Of a stretch of 64,000 nucleotides of DNA, positions 22,617 to 30,142 are shown piece after piece (within the stretch, counting starts at the first letter, position 1; each line of letters begins with the position of its first letter). Below the pieces are notes generated by a model. That model saw only the letters and a list, made by a program, of their open reading frames with translations, was not told the origin of the DNA and ran no database searches. Source of the stretch: Streptomyces cinerochromogenes (lineage in GTDB: Bacteria; Actinomycetota; Actinomycetes; Streptomycetales; Streptomycetaceae); the NCBI RefSeq assembly GCF_014648635.1, contig NZ_BMRM01000017.1, positions 62,001 to 126,000 on the forward strand. The letters are read 5' to 3'. The translations under genes and the position numbers were made by a program.

Positions 22617-25049
22617 TCACCCCCGCAGATCCACCAGCAACGGCGGCGCGTGCTCCCCCTGCACGGTGGTCAACGACAACACGGCATGCCCCGGCGGCAC
22701 CCCATGAGCCAACTCGGAAGCCGACCAACGCTCCCGCTCGACCTGGCGGACGGTGACGGCCTCCGTGGTCACCGCCTTCCCGGTGACCAGCTTGCGCAGG
22801 GCATGGATCGCGCGGGTCATCGGCTGGTCCGCGAAGACCGTGTGCCGGGCCACGTCCCGGGTCTCCACCCACTGCGTGCCCCAGGCCTCCGCGAACCGGC
22901 TGCCGTCCCAGGTGGTCACGCCGGAGAAGGCCATGCGACAGCCCACGGCCGCGTACAGAGGCCCGTGCAGCGCCTCGGGGACGTCACCGACGGTGCGCAG
23001 GGCGAGCACCACACCCGCGTTACGGGAGCGCAGGCGTTGAATGCGTCGGACCGACTCCGCTGTCACGGCACTGGTGGCGTCGTCCAGGACGAGACAGACG
23101 AAGTGGGTCCGTTCGCCCGCCGTGGCCACGGCGGTGAACTGGGCGAGCAGAAGGCGGGTGATCAGCCGGGACGCCTCGTCGTGGCCGCGGTCGGGTAGGT
23201 CGATCCGGACGCGCAGCGGATGGTGGGCGACGGCGCGCAGCGAGAACGGCCGGGCCTGCCCCTGGTCCGCGCCGAAGAACTCGGCGAACGCCGGCCGGTC
23301 CAGCGCGGCCAGGCGGTCGGCCAGAACCGGGCCTGGATCGCCCGCACTGCCCGACTGCCGGGCGCGCGCGTCCAGCTCGCGGCGCATCACGGTGTGCTCC
23401 TCCCCCGCCAGCGCAGCGCGCAGCGCGGACAGGGCCGAGGGCTCGCCTTCCAGCAGCTCCCTGAGCTGGGGCAGGGTCGGGAAGCGTCCGAACGCGGCCC
23501 GGTACGGCCCGAGGAGCTGGGCCAGCGCGGTGGCGGCCCGCTGTCCGCTGATCGTGTCCAGATCGCCGGCCAGCCCCTCCGCGAGGAAGGCCGCCACCTC
23601 GTCCGGGTCCTCGGAGTCCGCATAGGGGTCCAGGTCGTACACGGACGCAGGGTCTCCGAGCCTCACGACGACGTCGTACGAGGAGTCAGGGCCCAGGGGC
23701 GTCCCGGCCGCGCAGACGGTGACGACCGCGCACTGCCCGGCGAGGGCCTGCAGGCCGAGCGACTCGACGACGGGCCGGATGAGGTGAGCCGTCTTGCCGG
23801 ACCCGGAGGGCCCCACGGCCAGCAGCGAGGTGCCGAGGGTGTCGGGTCCGAGCGCCGCACCGGCTCCGGCGTAGGCCGGCGGCGTGCGGTCGCCGGCGGC
23901 CCACTGGCCGATGCGTACCTCCCGGGCCAGCAGGTCGTGCCGGGCGGACCGGCCCGGCAGGTCGCGGGCGCCGGAAGGGTGGGTCCAGGCGGCAGCGCCC
24001 TCGCGGAGCACCGTCTCGGTGAAGGAGGAGAGTCGCACACGGCCCTGGGCCACGGTCCACATGTGACCGACCCGCGCACAGTCCACATCGTTCATCCGTC
24101 CGGCGCACAGCTCGGCGGTGAGCAGGTCAGCGGCCTGGTGCTGGCCTGCGTCCCGCAGCTGAGGCCAGTGCGACGGCCGCCGGTCGACGGCCGGCTCGAC
24201 GACCTGGACCGGCTTGGCCCGCCCGCGCGCGGCGATCGCCTCCTTGACGAAGGGCAGCCAGCCCCCGATCCGGGCGAACGGCCACAGCACCAGCAGCGTG
24301 ATGAGCGCGTACAGCCCGTCCGTGAGCAGCTCCGACCCGAACACCGCGTAGTCGCCGGTGACCAGAACGATGAGGGAGAACAGTGGATCCTGCACGGGCA
24401 GGGCGTCCCAGCCGAGGCCGAAGGCGCCGGGGAAGACGAAGGCCAGAGCCACGAGTGCGCCCAGAGCGGCGATCAGGGCGCGAGCGGGCTGTGCGCGGCG
24501 AGTGACGACATGCCGAATGATGTCGGGCCAGCTGCCGAGGCGCGCCATGGCGAAGACGAGGATCGCGAAGACCACACCGTCGGCGACCGTGATGGCCTCT
24601 ACGCCCTGGTAGCCCTTCGGTGACGTCGTTCCCGCCCACCACCAGTCGTCCGGGGTGAGCAGCTGCAGGACGGCCCACTGGTAGGGCACGCTGCCGTGCC
24701 GCCACAGCGACCACAGAAGGAGCCCCACCACCAGCGGGACGACGAAGCCGACGATCGTGACGGGAGCCAGGCGCTCCCCGCCCGGCGGGACCTTGGCCGG
24801 GCGGTAGCCGAAGCGCCAGATACCGGGCTGGACGGCCGGGCGCGGCTCGTCCACCCAGTCGGCGACGGGCGAGCGGGGAGGCGGGGGGGCGTACGGGGGG
24901 TGGGCGGCCGGGGGCTGGACGGCCGAGCCCGGCAGGTCAGGGGCCCGCGTCGGCATCGGCGGCACCCCCACCCCCTCCGTCGAAGCCATGGGCCGTGGTA
25001 CAGGGTTCGGGTGCGTGCCGCGTGGGTCCCGCGTGCTGTCGCTGTTCAT
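22617..25049 (-). CDS. VirD4/TraG-like membrane-anchored ATPase, orphan
   Basis: 810 residues. A Pro-rich N-terminus of about 75 residues is followed by several hydrophobic segments (first near residue 95), then a cytoplasmic ATPase part with Walker A GPSGSGKT (about 413-420) and a Walker-B-like HFVCLVLDD. Position and order match type IV coupling proteins and related TraG/FtsK-superfamily pumps. The start at 25049 (MNSDSTRDPRG) is preferred because AGGGGG lies 8 bases upstream; a longer reading from 25097 (MTDGTADG) has no ribosome site. No relaxase, T4SS or integrase gene is nearby, and it sits between PucR and gabT. Streptomyces chromosomes commonly carry a protein like this annotated only as ATP/GTP-binding, so it is probably native. 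Confidence 0.75.
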   Translation of the reverse strand: MNSDSTRDPRGTHPNPVPRPMASTEGVGVPPMPTRAPDLPGSAVQPPAAHPPYAPPPPRSPVADWVDEPRPAVQPGIWRFGYRPAKVPPGGERLAPVTIVGFVVPLVVGLLLWSLWRHGSVPYQWAVLQLLTPDDWWWAGTTSPKGYQGVEAITVADGVVFAILVFAMARLGSWPDIIRHVVTRRAQPARALIAALGALVALAFVFPGAFGLGWDALPVQDPLFSLIVLVTGDYAVFGSELLTDGLYALITLLVLWPFARIGGWLPFVKEAIAARGRAKPVQVVEPAVDRRPSHWPQLRDAGQHQAADLLTAELCAGRMNDVDCARVGHMWTVAQGRVRLSSFTETVLREGAAAWTHPSGARDLPGRSARHDLLAREVRIGQWAAGDRTPPAYAGAGAALGPDTLGTSLLAVGPSGSGKTAHLIRPVVESLGLQALAGQCAVVTVCAAGTPLGPDSSYDVVVRLGDPASVYDLDPYADSEDPDEVAAFLAEGLAGDLDTISGQRAATALAQLLGPYRAAFGRFPTLPQLRELLEGEPSALSALRAALAGEEHTVMRRELDARARQSGSAGDPGPVLADRLAALDRPAFAEFFGADQGQARPFSLRAVAHHPLRVRIDLPDRGHDEASRLITRLLLAQFTAVATAGERTHFVCLVLDDATSAVTAESVRRIQRLRSRNAGVVLALRTVGDVPEALHGPLYAAVGCRMAFSGVTTWDGSRFAEAWGTQWVETRDVARHTVFADQPMTRAIHALRKLVTGKAVTTEAVTVRQVERERWSASELAHGVPPGHAVLSLTTVQGEHAPPLLVDLRG

Positions 25050-25339
25050 CGAGCCTGCCCCCTGACCAGCGAGTCCGTCCGCCGTTCCGTCCGTCATCAG
25101 CGAGTCAATCTAACGCCCCGGGAAGGGGAGTTCACCGCTTACATGCCCGGAAGCGGCAGGGGGCGCCCGGGTGGGCTATGTCCACGGCGGACAACGGGAG
25201 CCGTCGACAACGCCCACATGGAGCATGCCCACCCCCCAGAAGCGGTCTTAGCCTGCGAGAAAAGAAGGTATGCGTCCGAAAACGCACCGCCCGGAACACC
25301 CCGGGACCGCCCGGTACGCAAGATCATCAGGGAGCCCCC

Positions 25340-26674
25340 ATGACCGCACTTCCGCAGGAGCGCCGCGTCGTCACCGCCATCCCCGGCCCGAAGTCGCAGG
25401 AGCTTCAGGCCCGCCGTACCGCCGCGGTCGCACAGGGCGTGGGCTCCGTGCTGCCCGTGTTCACCACGCGCGCGGGCGGCGGCATCATCGAGGACGTCGA
25501 CGGCAACCGGCTCATCGACTTCGGTTCCGGTATCGCCGTGACCTCCGTCGGCGCCTCCGCCGAGGCCGTCGTCCGGCGGGCGAGCGCCCAGCTCGCCGAC
25601 TTCACCCACACCTGTTTCATGGTCACCCCGTACGAGGGCTACGTGGAGGTCGCGGAGGCGCTGGCCGAGCTGACCCCGGGTGACCACGCCAAGAAGTCCG
25701 CGCTGTTCAACTCCGGCGCCGAGGCCGTCGAGAACGCCGTCAAGATCGCGCGTGCGTACACCAAGCGGCAGGCCGTGGTGGTCTTCGACCACGGGTACCA
25801 CGGGCGGACCAACCTGACCATGGCGCTCACCGCCAAGAACATGCCGTACAAGCACGGCTTCGGGCCGTTCGCCCCCGAGGTGTACCGCGTGCCGGTGGCG
25901 TACGGCTACCGCTGGCCGACCGGCCCGGAGAACGCCGGCCCCGAGGCCGCCGCGCAGGCCATCGACCAGATCACCAAGCAGGTCGGCCCGGACAACGTCG
26001 CCGCGATCATCATCGAGCCGGTCCTCGGCGAGGGCGGCTTCATCGAGCCCGCCAAGGGCTTCCTGCCGGCGATCCGCCAGTTCGCCGCCGACAACGGCAT
26101 CGTCTTCGTCGCCGACGAGATCCAGTCCGGTTTCTGCCGGACCGGGCAGTGGTTCGCCTGCGAGGACGAGGGCATCGTCCCGGACCTCATCACCACCGCC
26201 AAGGGCATCGCCGGCGGTCTGCCGCTCGCCGCCGTCACCGGGCGCGCCGAGATCATGGACGCCGCGCACGCCGGTGGGCTGGGTGGTACCTACGGCGGCA
26301 ACCCCGTCGCCTGCGCGGGTGCGCTCGGTGCCATCGAGACCATGAAGGAGCAGGACCTCAACGGCAAGGCCAAGCGCATCGAGGAGGTCATGAAGGGCCG
26401 CCTCGCCGCGATGGCCGAGAAGTTCGACATCATCGGTGACGTGCGCGGGCGCGGCGCGATGATCGCCATCGAGCTGGTCAAGGACCGGGCCACCAAGCAG
26501 CCGAACCCCGAGGCCACCGCCGCGCTCGCCAAGGCCTGCCACGCCGAGGGCCTGCTGGTCCTGACCTGCGGCACCTACGGCAACGTGCTCCGCTTCCTGC
26601 CCCCGCTGGTGATCGGCGAGGACCTGCTGAACGAGGGCCTCGACATCATCGAGCAGGCGTTCGCGCGCATCTGA
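25340..26674 (+). CDS. gabT: 4-aminobutyrate aminotransferase GabT
   Basis: 444 residues, PLP fold type I class III. Visible elements are NSGAEAVENAVKIARAYTKR, the gabaculine-type HGYHGRTNL, ADEIQSGFCRTG and the Schiff-base Lys288 in ITTAKGIAGGLP. It transfers the amino group of GABA to 2-oxoglutarate, giving succinate semialdehyde. The start ATG at 25340 has GGAG 5 bases upstream; an upstream in-frame reading lies outside the conserved fold. It is divergent from the VirD4-like gene across 290 bases that must hold both promoters. It ties the polyamine genes in this window to central metabolism. Confidence 0.93.
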   Translation: MTALPQERRVVTAIPGPKSQELQARRTAAVAQGVGSVLPVFTTRAGGGIIEDVDGNRLIDFGSGIAVTSVGASAEAVVRRASAQLADFTHTCFMVTPYEGYVEVAEALAELTPGDHAKKSALFNSGAEAVENAVKIARAYTKRQAVVVFDHGYHGRTNLTMALTAKNMPYKHGFGPFAPEVYRVPVAYGYRWPTGPENAGPEAAAQAIDQITKQVGPDNVAAIIIEPVLGEGGFIEPAKGFLPAIRQFAADNGIVFVADEIQSGFCRTGQWFACEDEGIVPDLITTAKGIAGGLPLAAVTGRAEIMDAAHAGGLGGTYGGNPVACAGALGAIETMKEQDLNGKAKRIEEVMKGRLAAMAEKFDIIGDVRGRGAMIAIELVKDRATKQPNPEATAALAKACHAEGLLVLTCGTYGNVLRFLPPLVIGEDLLNEGLDIIEQAFARI

Positions 26675-27048
26675 GCGGGTCCTCTCCCGGAGGAGGGACG
26701 CCTGCGGCAGGCCGTGTGAAGAAGGTGTGCGGGGTGGATGACGGGAGCGGGTTCCGTCTGCCCAAGCGCCCCGGCCTGCCGTAGGTTCTCTCCAGATGAG
26801 AGATACACCCGTCCACAGGGGACTGCGGACGGACACCGGGCCGAGGCCTCCCCAGCTTCGACCTGGTCGTGCCCTCGCGCACACAACCGGCGCCTGACGG
26901 CTCCGGGATCTCCTCACCGATCGGACGGTCGCCGCCCCAAACCCCCCGGGGCGCGCGACGTTCCGGTCCGGACGGCCGCCTCGGAACCACCCCCCCTGTT
27001 CCGGGGCGGCCGACCTCCTTCCCGCCGGCTCTCTGCCAAGCTGGGCCC
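26675..27048. other. 374-base intergenic region between gabT and PAP2
   Basis: Just after gabT are two small stem-loops (TCCTC-TCCCG-GAGGA and GCCTG-CGG-CAGGC) that may terminate transcription. The rest is GC-rich with no convincing gene. A CAAGCT hexamer 6 bases before the PAP2 ATG may be a -10 box for a leaderless transcript. Confidence 0.5.
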
Positions 27049-27792
27049 ATGCTGCTCCTGGTCCTCCCGGCGGTCGTCCTGGCCCTCGTCACCTGGCAGG
27101 TCCTCGTCGACGGGCCGCTGCTCCGGCTGGACGCGGACGCCAGCCGGGCCCTCGTCCACCCGGACCGCCTCTCCCAGCTCCTCTCCGATCTCGGCAACGT
27201 CCAGGTGGCGCTCCCCGTGCTCGCCGCGGCCCTCGGTTACGCGGCCTGGCGGGGCCGGAGTGCCGGTACCGGGCGGTGGTGGCTGCCGCCGCTCGCCGCG
27301 GCCGCGGTGATGGCACTGGTCCCGGCGGTCGTCGTACCGCTGAAGGAGTGGACGGCCCGGCCGGGGACACCGGTGGTGCCCCCGGGGACCGGCTACTTCC
27401 CGTCCGGTCACACGGCGACGGCGGCGGTCGCGTACGGCTCGGCGACCCTGCTCCTGCTGCCCTGGCTGCGCTCCCCCGCCGCCCGCCGCGCCCTGGTCGC
27501 CGGGTGCCTGGCCCTCGTCCTCGGGGTGTCGTACGGCCTGGTCCGCCACGGCTGGCACTGGCCGCTGGACGTGGCGGCCGGCTGGTGCCTGGGCACGGTG
27601 CTGCTGGCCGCCCTGTCCCGCGTGCCGGGTCTCAGCCGAAGTAGCGGTCGAAGTTCTGCTGGAACTCCCCGTTCGCGTACCGGTCCCAGTTCACCGACCA
27701 CGTCATCAGTCCGCGCAGCGCGGGCCAGGTCCCGTGCGGGGCGTACGAGCCGCAGTTCGTCCTCTTCGTCAGGCAGTCCAGGGTCTTGGTGA
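27049..27792 (+). CDS. PAP2-superfamily membrane phosphatase, C-terminus overlapping the chitinase gene
   Basis: 247 residues. Five or six membrane segments carry the three phosphatase motifs: KEWTARP, then PSGHTA, then GLVRHGWHWPLDVAAGW. Such enzymes dephosphorylate lipid pyrophosphates or phosphatidic acid at the membrane. The conserved part ends near LSRVPGLS; the last 50 or so residues are Ser/Arg/Gly-rich and are simply the antisense of the chitinase 3' end, since no stop occurs until 27792. The natural domain probably ends near residue 195. The start ATG directly follows GGGCCC with no ribosome site, which suggests leaderless expression. Confidence 0.82.
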   Translation: MLLLVLPAVVLALVTWQVLVDGPLLRLDADASRALVHPDRLSQLLSDLGNVQVALPVLAAALGYAAWRGRSAGTGRWWLPPLAAAAVMALVPAVVVPLKEWTARPGTPVVPPGTGYFPSGHTATAAVAYGSATLLLLPWLRSPAARRALVAGCLALVLGVSYGLVRHGWHWPLDVAAGWCLGTVLLAALSRVPGLSRSSGRSSAGTPRSRTGPSSPTTSSVRAARARSRAGRTSRSSSSSSGSPGSW

Positions 27793-29452
27793 CCTCGGCC
27801 GGGGAGACGTAGCCGTTGCCCGCGTTCGTCGACGCCGGCATGCCGATCGCGACCTGGTCGGGGCGCAGCGGCGGGAAGACGTTGCCCGGGTCGCCGGCCA
27901 CCGGGAAGCCGGTGAGCAGCATGTCGGTCATGGCGATGTGGAAGTCGGCGCCGCCCATGGAGTGGTACTGGTTGTCCAGGCCCATGATGGGACCCGAGTT
28001 GTAGTCCTGGACGTGCAGCAGGGTCAGGTCGTCGCGCAGGGCGTGGATGACCGGGAGGTAGGCGCCGCAGCGCGGGTCCTGGCCGCCCCACTTGCCGGTG
28101 CCGTAGTACTGGTAGCCGTTCTGCACGAAGAAGGTCTCCGGCGCCATCGTCAGCACGAAGGCCGCGCCGTACCTGGCCTTCAGGGTCTTCAGCGCCGAGA
28201 TGAGGTTCACGATCACAGGGGTGGTCGGGTTCCTGAAGTCCGTGTCGTCGGCGTTCAGGGACAGCGAGTGGCCCTCGAAGTCGATGTCGAGGCCGTCGAG
28301 GCCGTAGGTGTCGATGATCCTGGAGACCGAGGAGACGAAGGCGTCCCGGGCGGCCGTCGTGGTGAGCTGGACCTGGCCGTTCTGGCCGCCGATGGAGATC
28401 AGCACCTTCTTTCCGGCGGCCTGCTTGGCCTTGATCGCCGCCTTGAACTCGGCGTCGCTCTCCACGTTCGGGCATTCGGTGACCGGGCAGCGGTTGAAGC
28501 GGATGTCCCCGGACGTGGCCGAGGTGGGCTCGCCGAAGGCCAGGTCGATCACGTCCCAGCTGTCGGGGACGTCGGCGAGCCGGGTGTAGCCGGCGCCGTT
28601 GGCGAAGCTCGCGTGCAGGTAGCCGACGAGGGCGTGGGCGGGCAGGTCGGACGAGCCGCCGCCACCGCCGCCGGGGCTGGTCGTGGCGGTCACGACGGCG
28701 GACCTCGCGGACTCGCCGGCGTCGTTCACGGCCGTGACCTGGAAGCTGTACGCCGTCGAGGCCGCGAGGCCGGAGACGGTCGCCGAGGTGCCGGTCACCG
28801 TCTGGACCCTGGTGCCGTCGCGGTAGACCGCGTAGCCGGTCGCGCCGGTCACCGCGGACCAGGACAGGCCGACGGAGGACGCGGTCACGGTGGTGGTCCT
28901 CAGGCCGGCCGGCGCGGCGGGCGGCTGCCCGGTGCCGCTGCCGCCGGGGCCCGTGAGGGTGAGGTCGTCGGCGAAGTAGGCGCCGGTGCCGTACCAGCCG
29001 TGCGTGTAGATCGTGACCTTGGTGGTGGTCGCCCCGGTGCGGAAGGTGGTGCTCAGCTGCTGCCAGTCGGGGGCGGACTGGGTCCAGGCGGAGACGTCGG
29101 TGGTGCCGGTGCCGCTCGCGCCGAGGTAGACGTAGGAGCCGCGGACGTAACCGGACAGGGTGTACTGCGCGTTCGGCTGGACGGTCACCGTCTGGGAGCA
29201 CTGGGCGTTGTCGCCGCCGGCCGGGGTGGCCTGGAGCGCGGAACGCCCGCTGTGCACGGGTGAGGTGACGGTCGTACCGGCCGTGCAGGTCCAGCCGGTC
29301 AGGCCGGACTCGAAGCCGCCGTTGACCGCGACGTCCGCGTCGGCCGCACGGGCGGCCGACGAGAGCGCGGTGATGCCGGGCACGGCCAGCAGGGCGGCCG
29401 TGAGCGCGGTGAGCGCGGTGAGGACGGGTCTGGGACGTCGGGCGCGGTCCAC
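27632..29452 (-). CDS. Secreted GH18 chitinase with CBM and FnIII domains
   Basis: 606 residues. A signal peptide (cut near AARA, residue 36) is followed by a CBM4/9/16-type beta-sandwich (VNGGFESGLTGW to FADDLTLTG), a fibronectin III domain (PAGLRTTTVTASSVGLSWS to AVVTATT), and a GH18 barrel beginning ALVGYLHASFANG with the catalytic DGLDIDFE. It hydrolyses chitin outside the cell. I start at GTG 29452 because GGAGG lies 5 bases upstream and the signal peptide fits; an earlier GTG at 29494 has no ribosome site and is too near the promoter. A DasR-type element lies upstream, so N-acetylglucosamine control is likely. The domain order resembles streptomycete ChiB-type enzymes. Confidence 0.92.
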   Translation of the reverse strand: MDRARRPRPVLTALTALTAALLAVPGITALSSAARAADADVAVNGGFESGLTGWTCTAGTTVTSPVHSGRSALQATPAGGDNAQCSQTVTVQPNAQYTLSGYVRGSYVYLGASGTGTTDVSAWTQSAPDWQQLSTTFRTGATTTKVTIYTHGWYGTGAYFADDLTLTGPGGSGTGQPPAAPAGLRTTTVTASSVGLSWSAVTGATGYAVYRDGTRVQTVTGTSATVSGLAASTAYSFQVTAVNDAGESARSAVVTATTSPGGGGGGSSDLPAHALVGYLHASFANGAGYTRLADVPDSWDVIDLAFGEPTSATSGDIRFNRCPVTECPNVESDAEFKAAIKAKQAAGKKVLISIGGQNGQVQLTTTAARDAFVSSVSRIIDTYGLDGLDIDFEGHSLSLNADDTDFRNPTTPVIVNLISALKTLKARYGAAFVLTMAPETFFVQNGYQYYGTGKWGGQDPRCGAYLPVIHALRDDLTLLHVQDYNSGPIMGLDNQYHSMGGADFHIAMTDMLLTGFPVAGDPGNVFPPLRPDQVAIGMPASTNAGNGYVSPAEVTKTLDCLTKRTNCGSYAPHGTWPALRGLMTWSVNWDRYANGEFQQNFDRYFG

Positions 29453-29500
29453 AAGGGCCTCCGGGATCGGGGGAGTTGGAGGGGCGGAGCGCACACAACT

Positions 29501-29525
29501 TGGTCCAGACCAATCCTGTTGTCAA
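29501..29525 (-). promoter_or_regulatory. DasR-type operator (dre) overlapping the chitinase promoter
   Basis: TGGTCCAGACCA at 29501-29512 matches the DasR/chitinase-box pattern TGGTCTAGACCA, with one transition. On the minus strand it lies 7 bases downstream of a consensus -35 TTGACA (29520-29525), so the bound regulator would cover the promoter spacer. Confidence 0.82.
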
Positions 29526-29537
29526 GGTGTCGGGCCG

Positions 29538-29996
29538 CTACCCGTCCTCGTCCGGTCGCCTGGCCGGCCCGGCCGCGGCCTCGTGCATCGCCAGTTCCAG
29601 CAGCGCCGGATCGGTCAGCGTCCCCGAGCCGTCCGGCGGCACCAGCCAGCGCACCCCGCGGGTCGCCCGGCCGGGATACGGCACGACGATCCAGGTGCCG
29701 GCCCCGGCGGTACGGACCCCGGTGCCGAGCCAGCGGGCCGCGGTGCCCGGGGGCACGAGGAAGCCGACCCGGTTGTCGCCGGAGCCGACGAGCACCGGAC
29801 CGGGCTGGTCGAGGATGCGGGTGAGCACGTCCAGGGTCGGATAGCCGAGGTGCCCCGGCAGGATCAGGACGTCCCACGCCTTGCCGGCGGGCAGCAGGGC
29901 GACCCCCAGGGGGTCGCGTTCCCACTCCCGGCGGCAGGCCTCGGGATCCGGTGCGACGGATGCCAGCCATTCGACCGCCGTCTTCGCCCCAGTCAT
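29538..29996 (-). CDS. Conserved hypothetical protein, 152 residues
   Basis: There is no signal peptide or membrane segment. The sequence (MTGAKTAVEWLASVAPDPEA, then WDVLILPGHLGYPTLDVLTR, VGFLVPPGTAARWLGTG and TWIVVPYPGR) resembles small streptomycete proteins related to the bifunctional primase/polymerase (prim-pol) N-terminal fold. I see no acidic catalytic pair that I could assign, so the function stays open. The ribosome site AAAGGGAGGTC lies in the right arm of a 51-base hairpin directly upstream (30002-30052), which may control translation. It lies 146 bases after the polyamine operon on the same strand. Confidence 0.75.
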   Translation of the reverse strand: MTGAKTAVEWLASVAPDPEACRREWERDPLGVALLPAGKAWDVLILPGHLGYPTLDVLTRILDQPGPVLVGSGDNRVGFLVPPGTAARWLGTGVRTAGAGTWIVVPYPGRATRGVRWLVPPDGSGTLTDPALLELAMHEAAAGPARRPDEDG

Positions 29997-30001
29997 GGAA
30001 A

Positions 30002-30052
30002 GACCTCCCTTTCTCTCGTGGACGCGGTCGCGTCACAAGGGAGAGGGAGGTC
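30002..30052 (-). promoter_or_regulatory. Long hairpin covering the ribosome site of the 152-residue gene
   Basis: Arms GACCTCCCTCTCCC and GAGAAAGGGAGGTC (minus strand) pair at 12 of 14 positions. An inner GACGC/GCGTC stem extends the structure. The Shine-Dalgarno GGGAGG is inside the right arm, 9 bases before the start codon. It may be a terminator for the polyamine operon, a translation-blocking leader, or both. Confidence 0.6.
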
Positions 30053-30142
30053 CTCCGGGGGCATTACGCGGGTTCGCCCGACTCGTCGGGGTGAACCGGC
30101 TCACCACGGCGGGCGGGGACACCCGCGGCCGGGCCGGCCGCG

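Noticed and set aside
22617..25339. Possible integrated conjugative element around the VirD4/TraG-like gene
   Set aside because: No integrase, relaxase, replication gene, tRNA or direct-repeat att site is visible, and composition matches the surroundings.
29453..29494. Earlier GTG start of the chitinase at 29494
   Set aside because: No ribosome site is present, it lies within 10 bases of the DasR-type box, and it adds an acidic/Pro-rich tail before the signal peptide.
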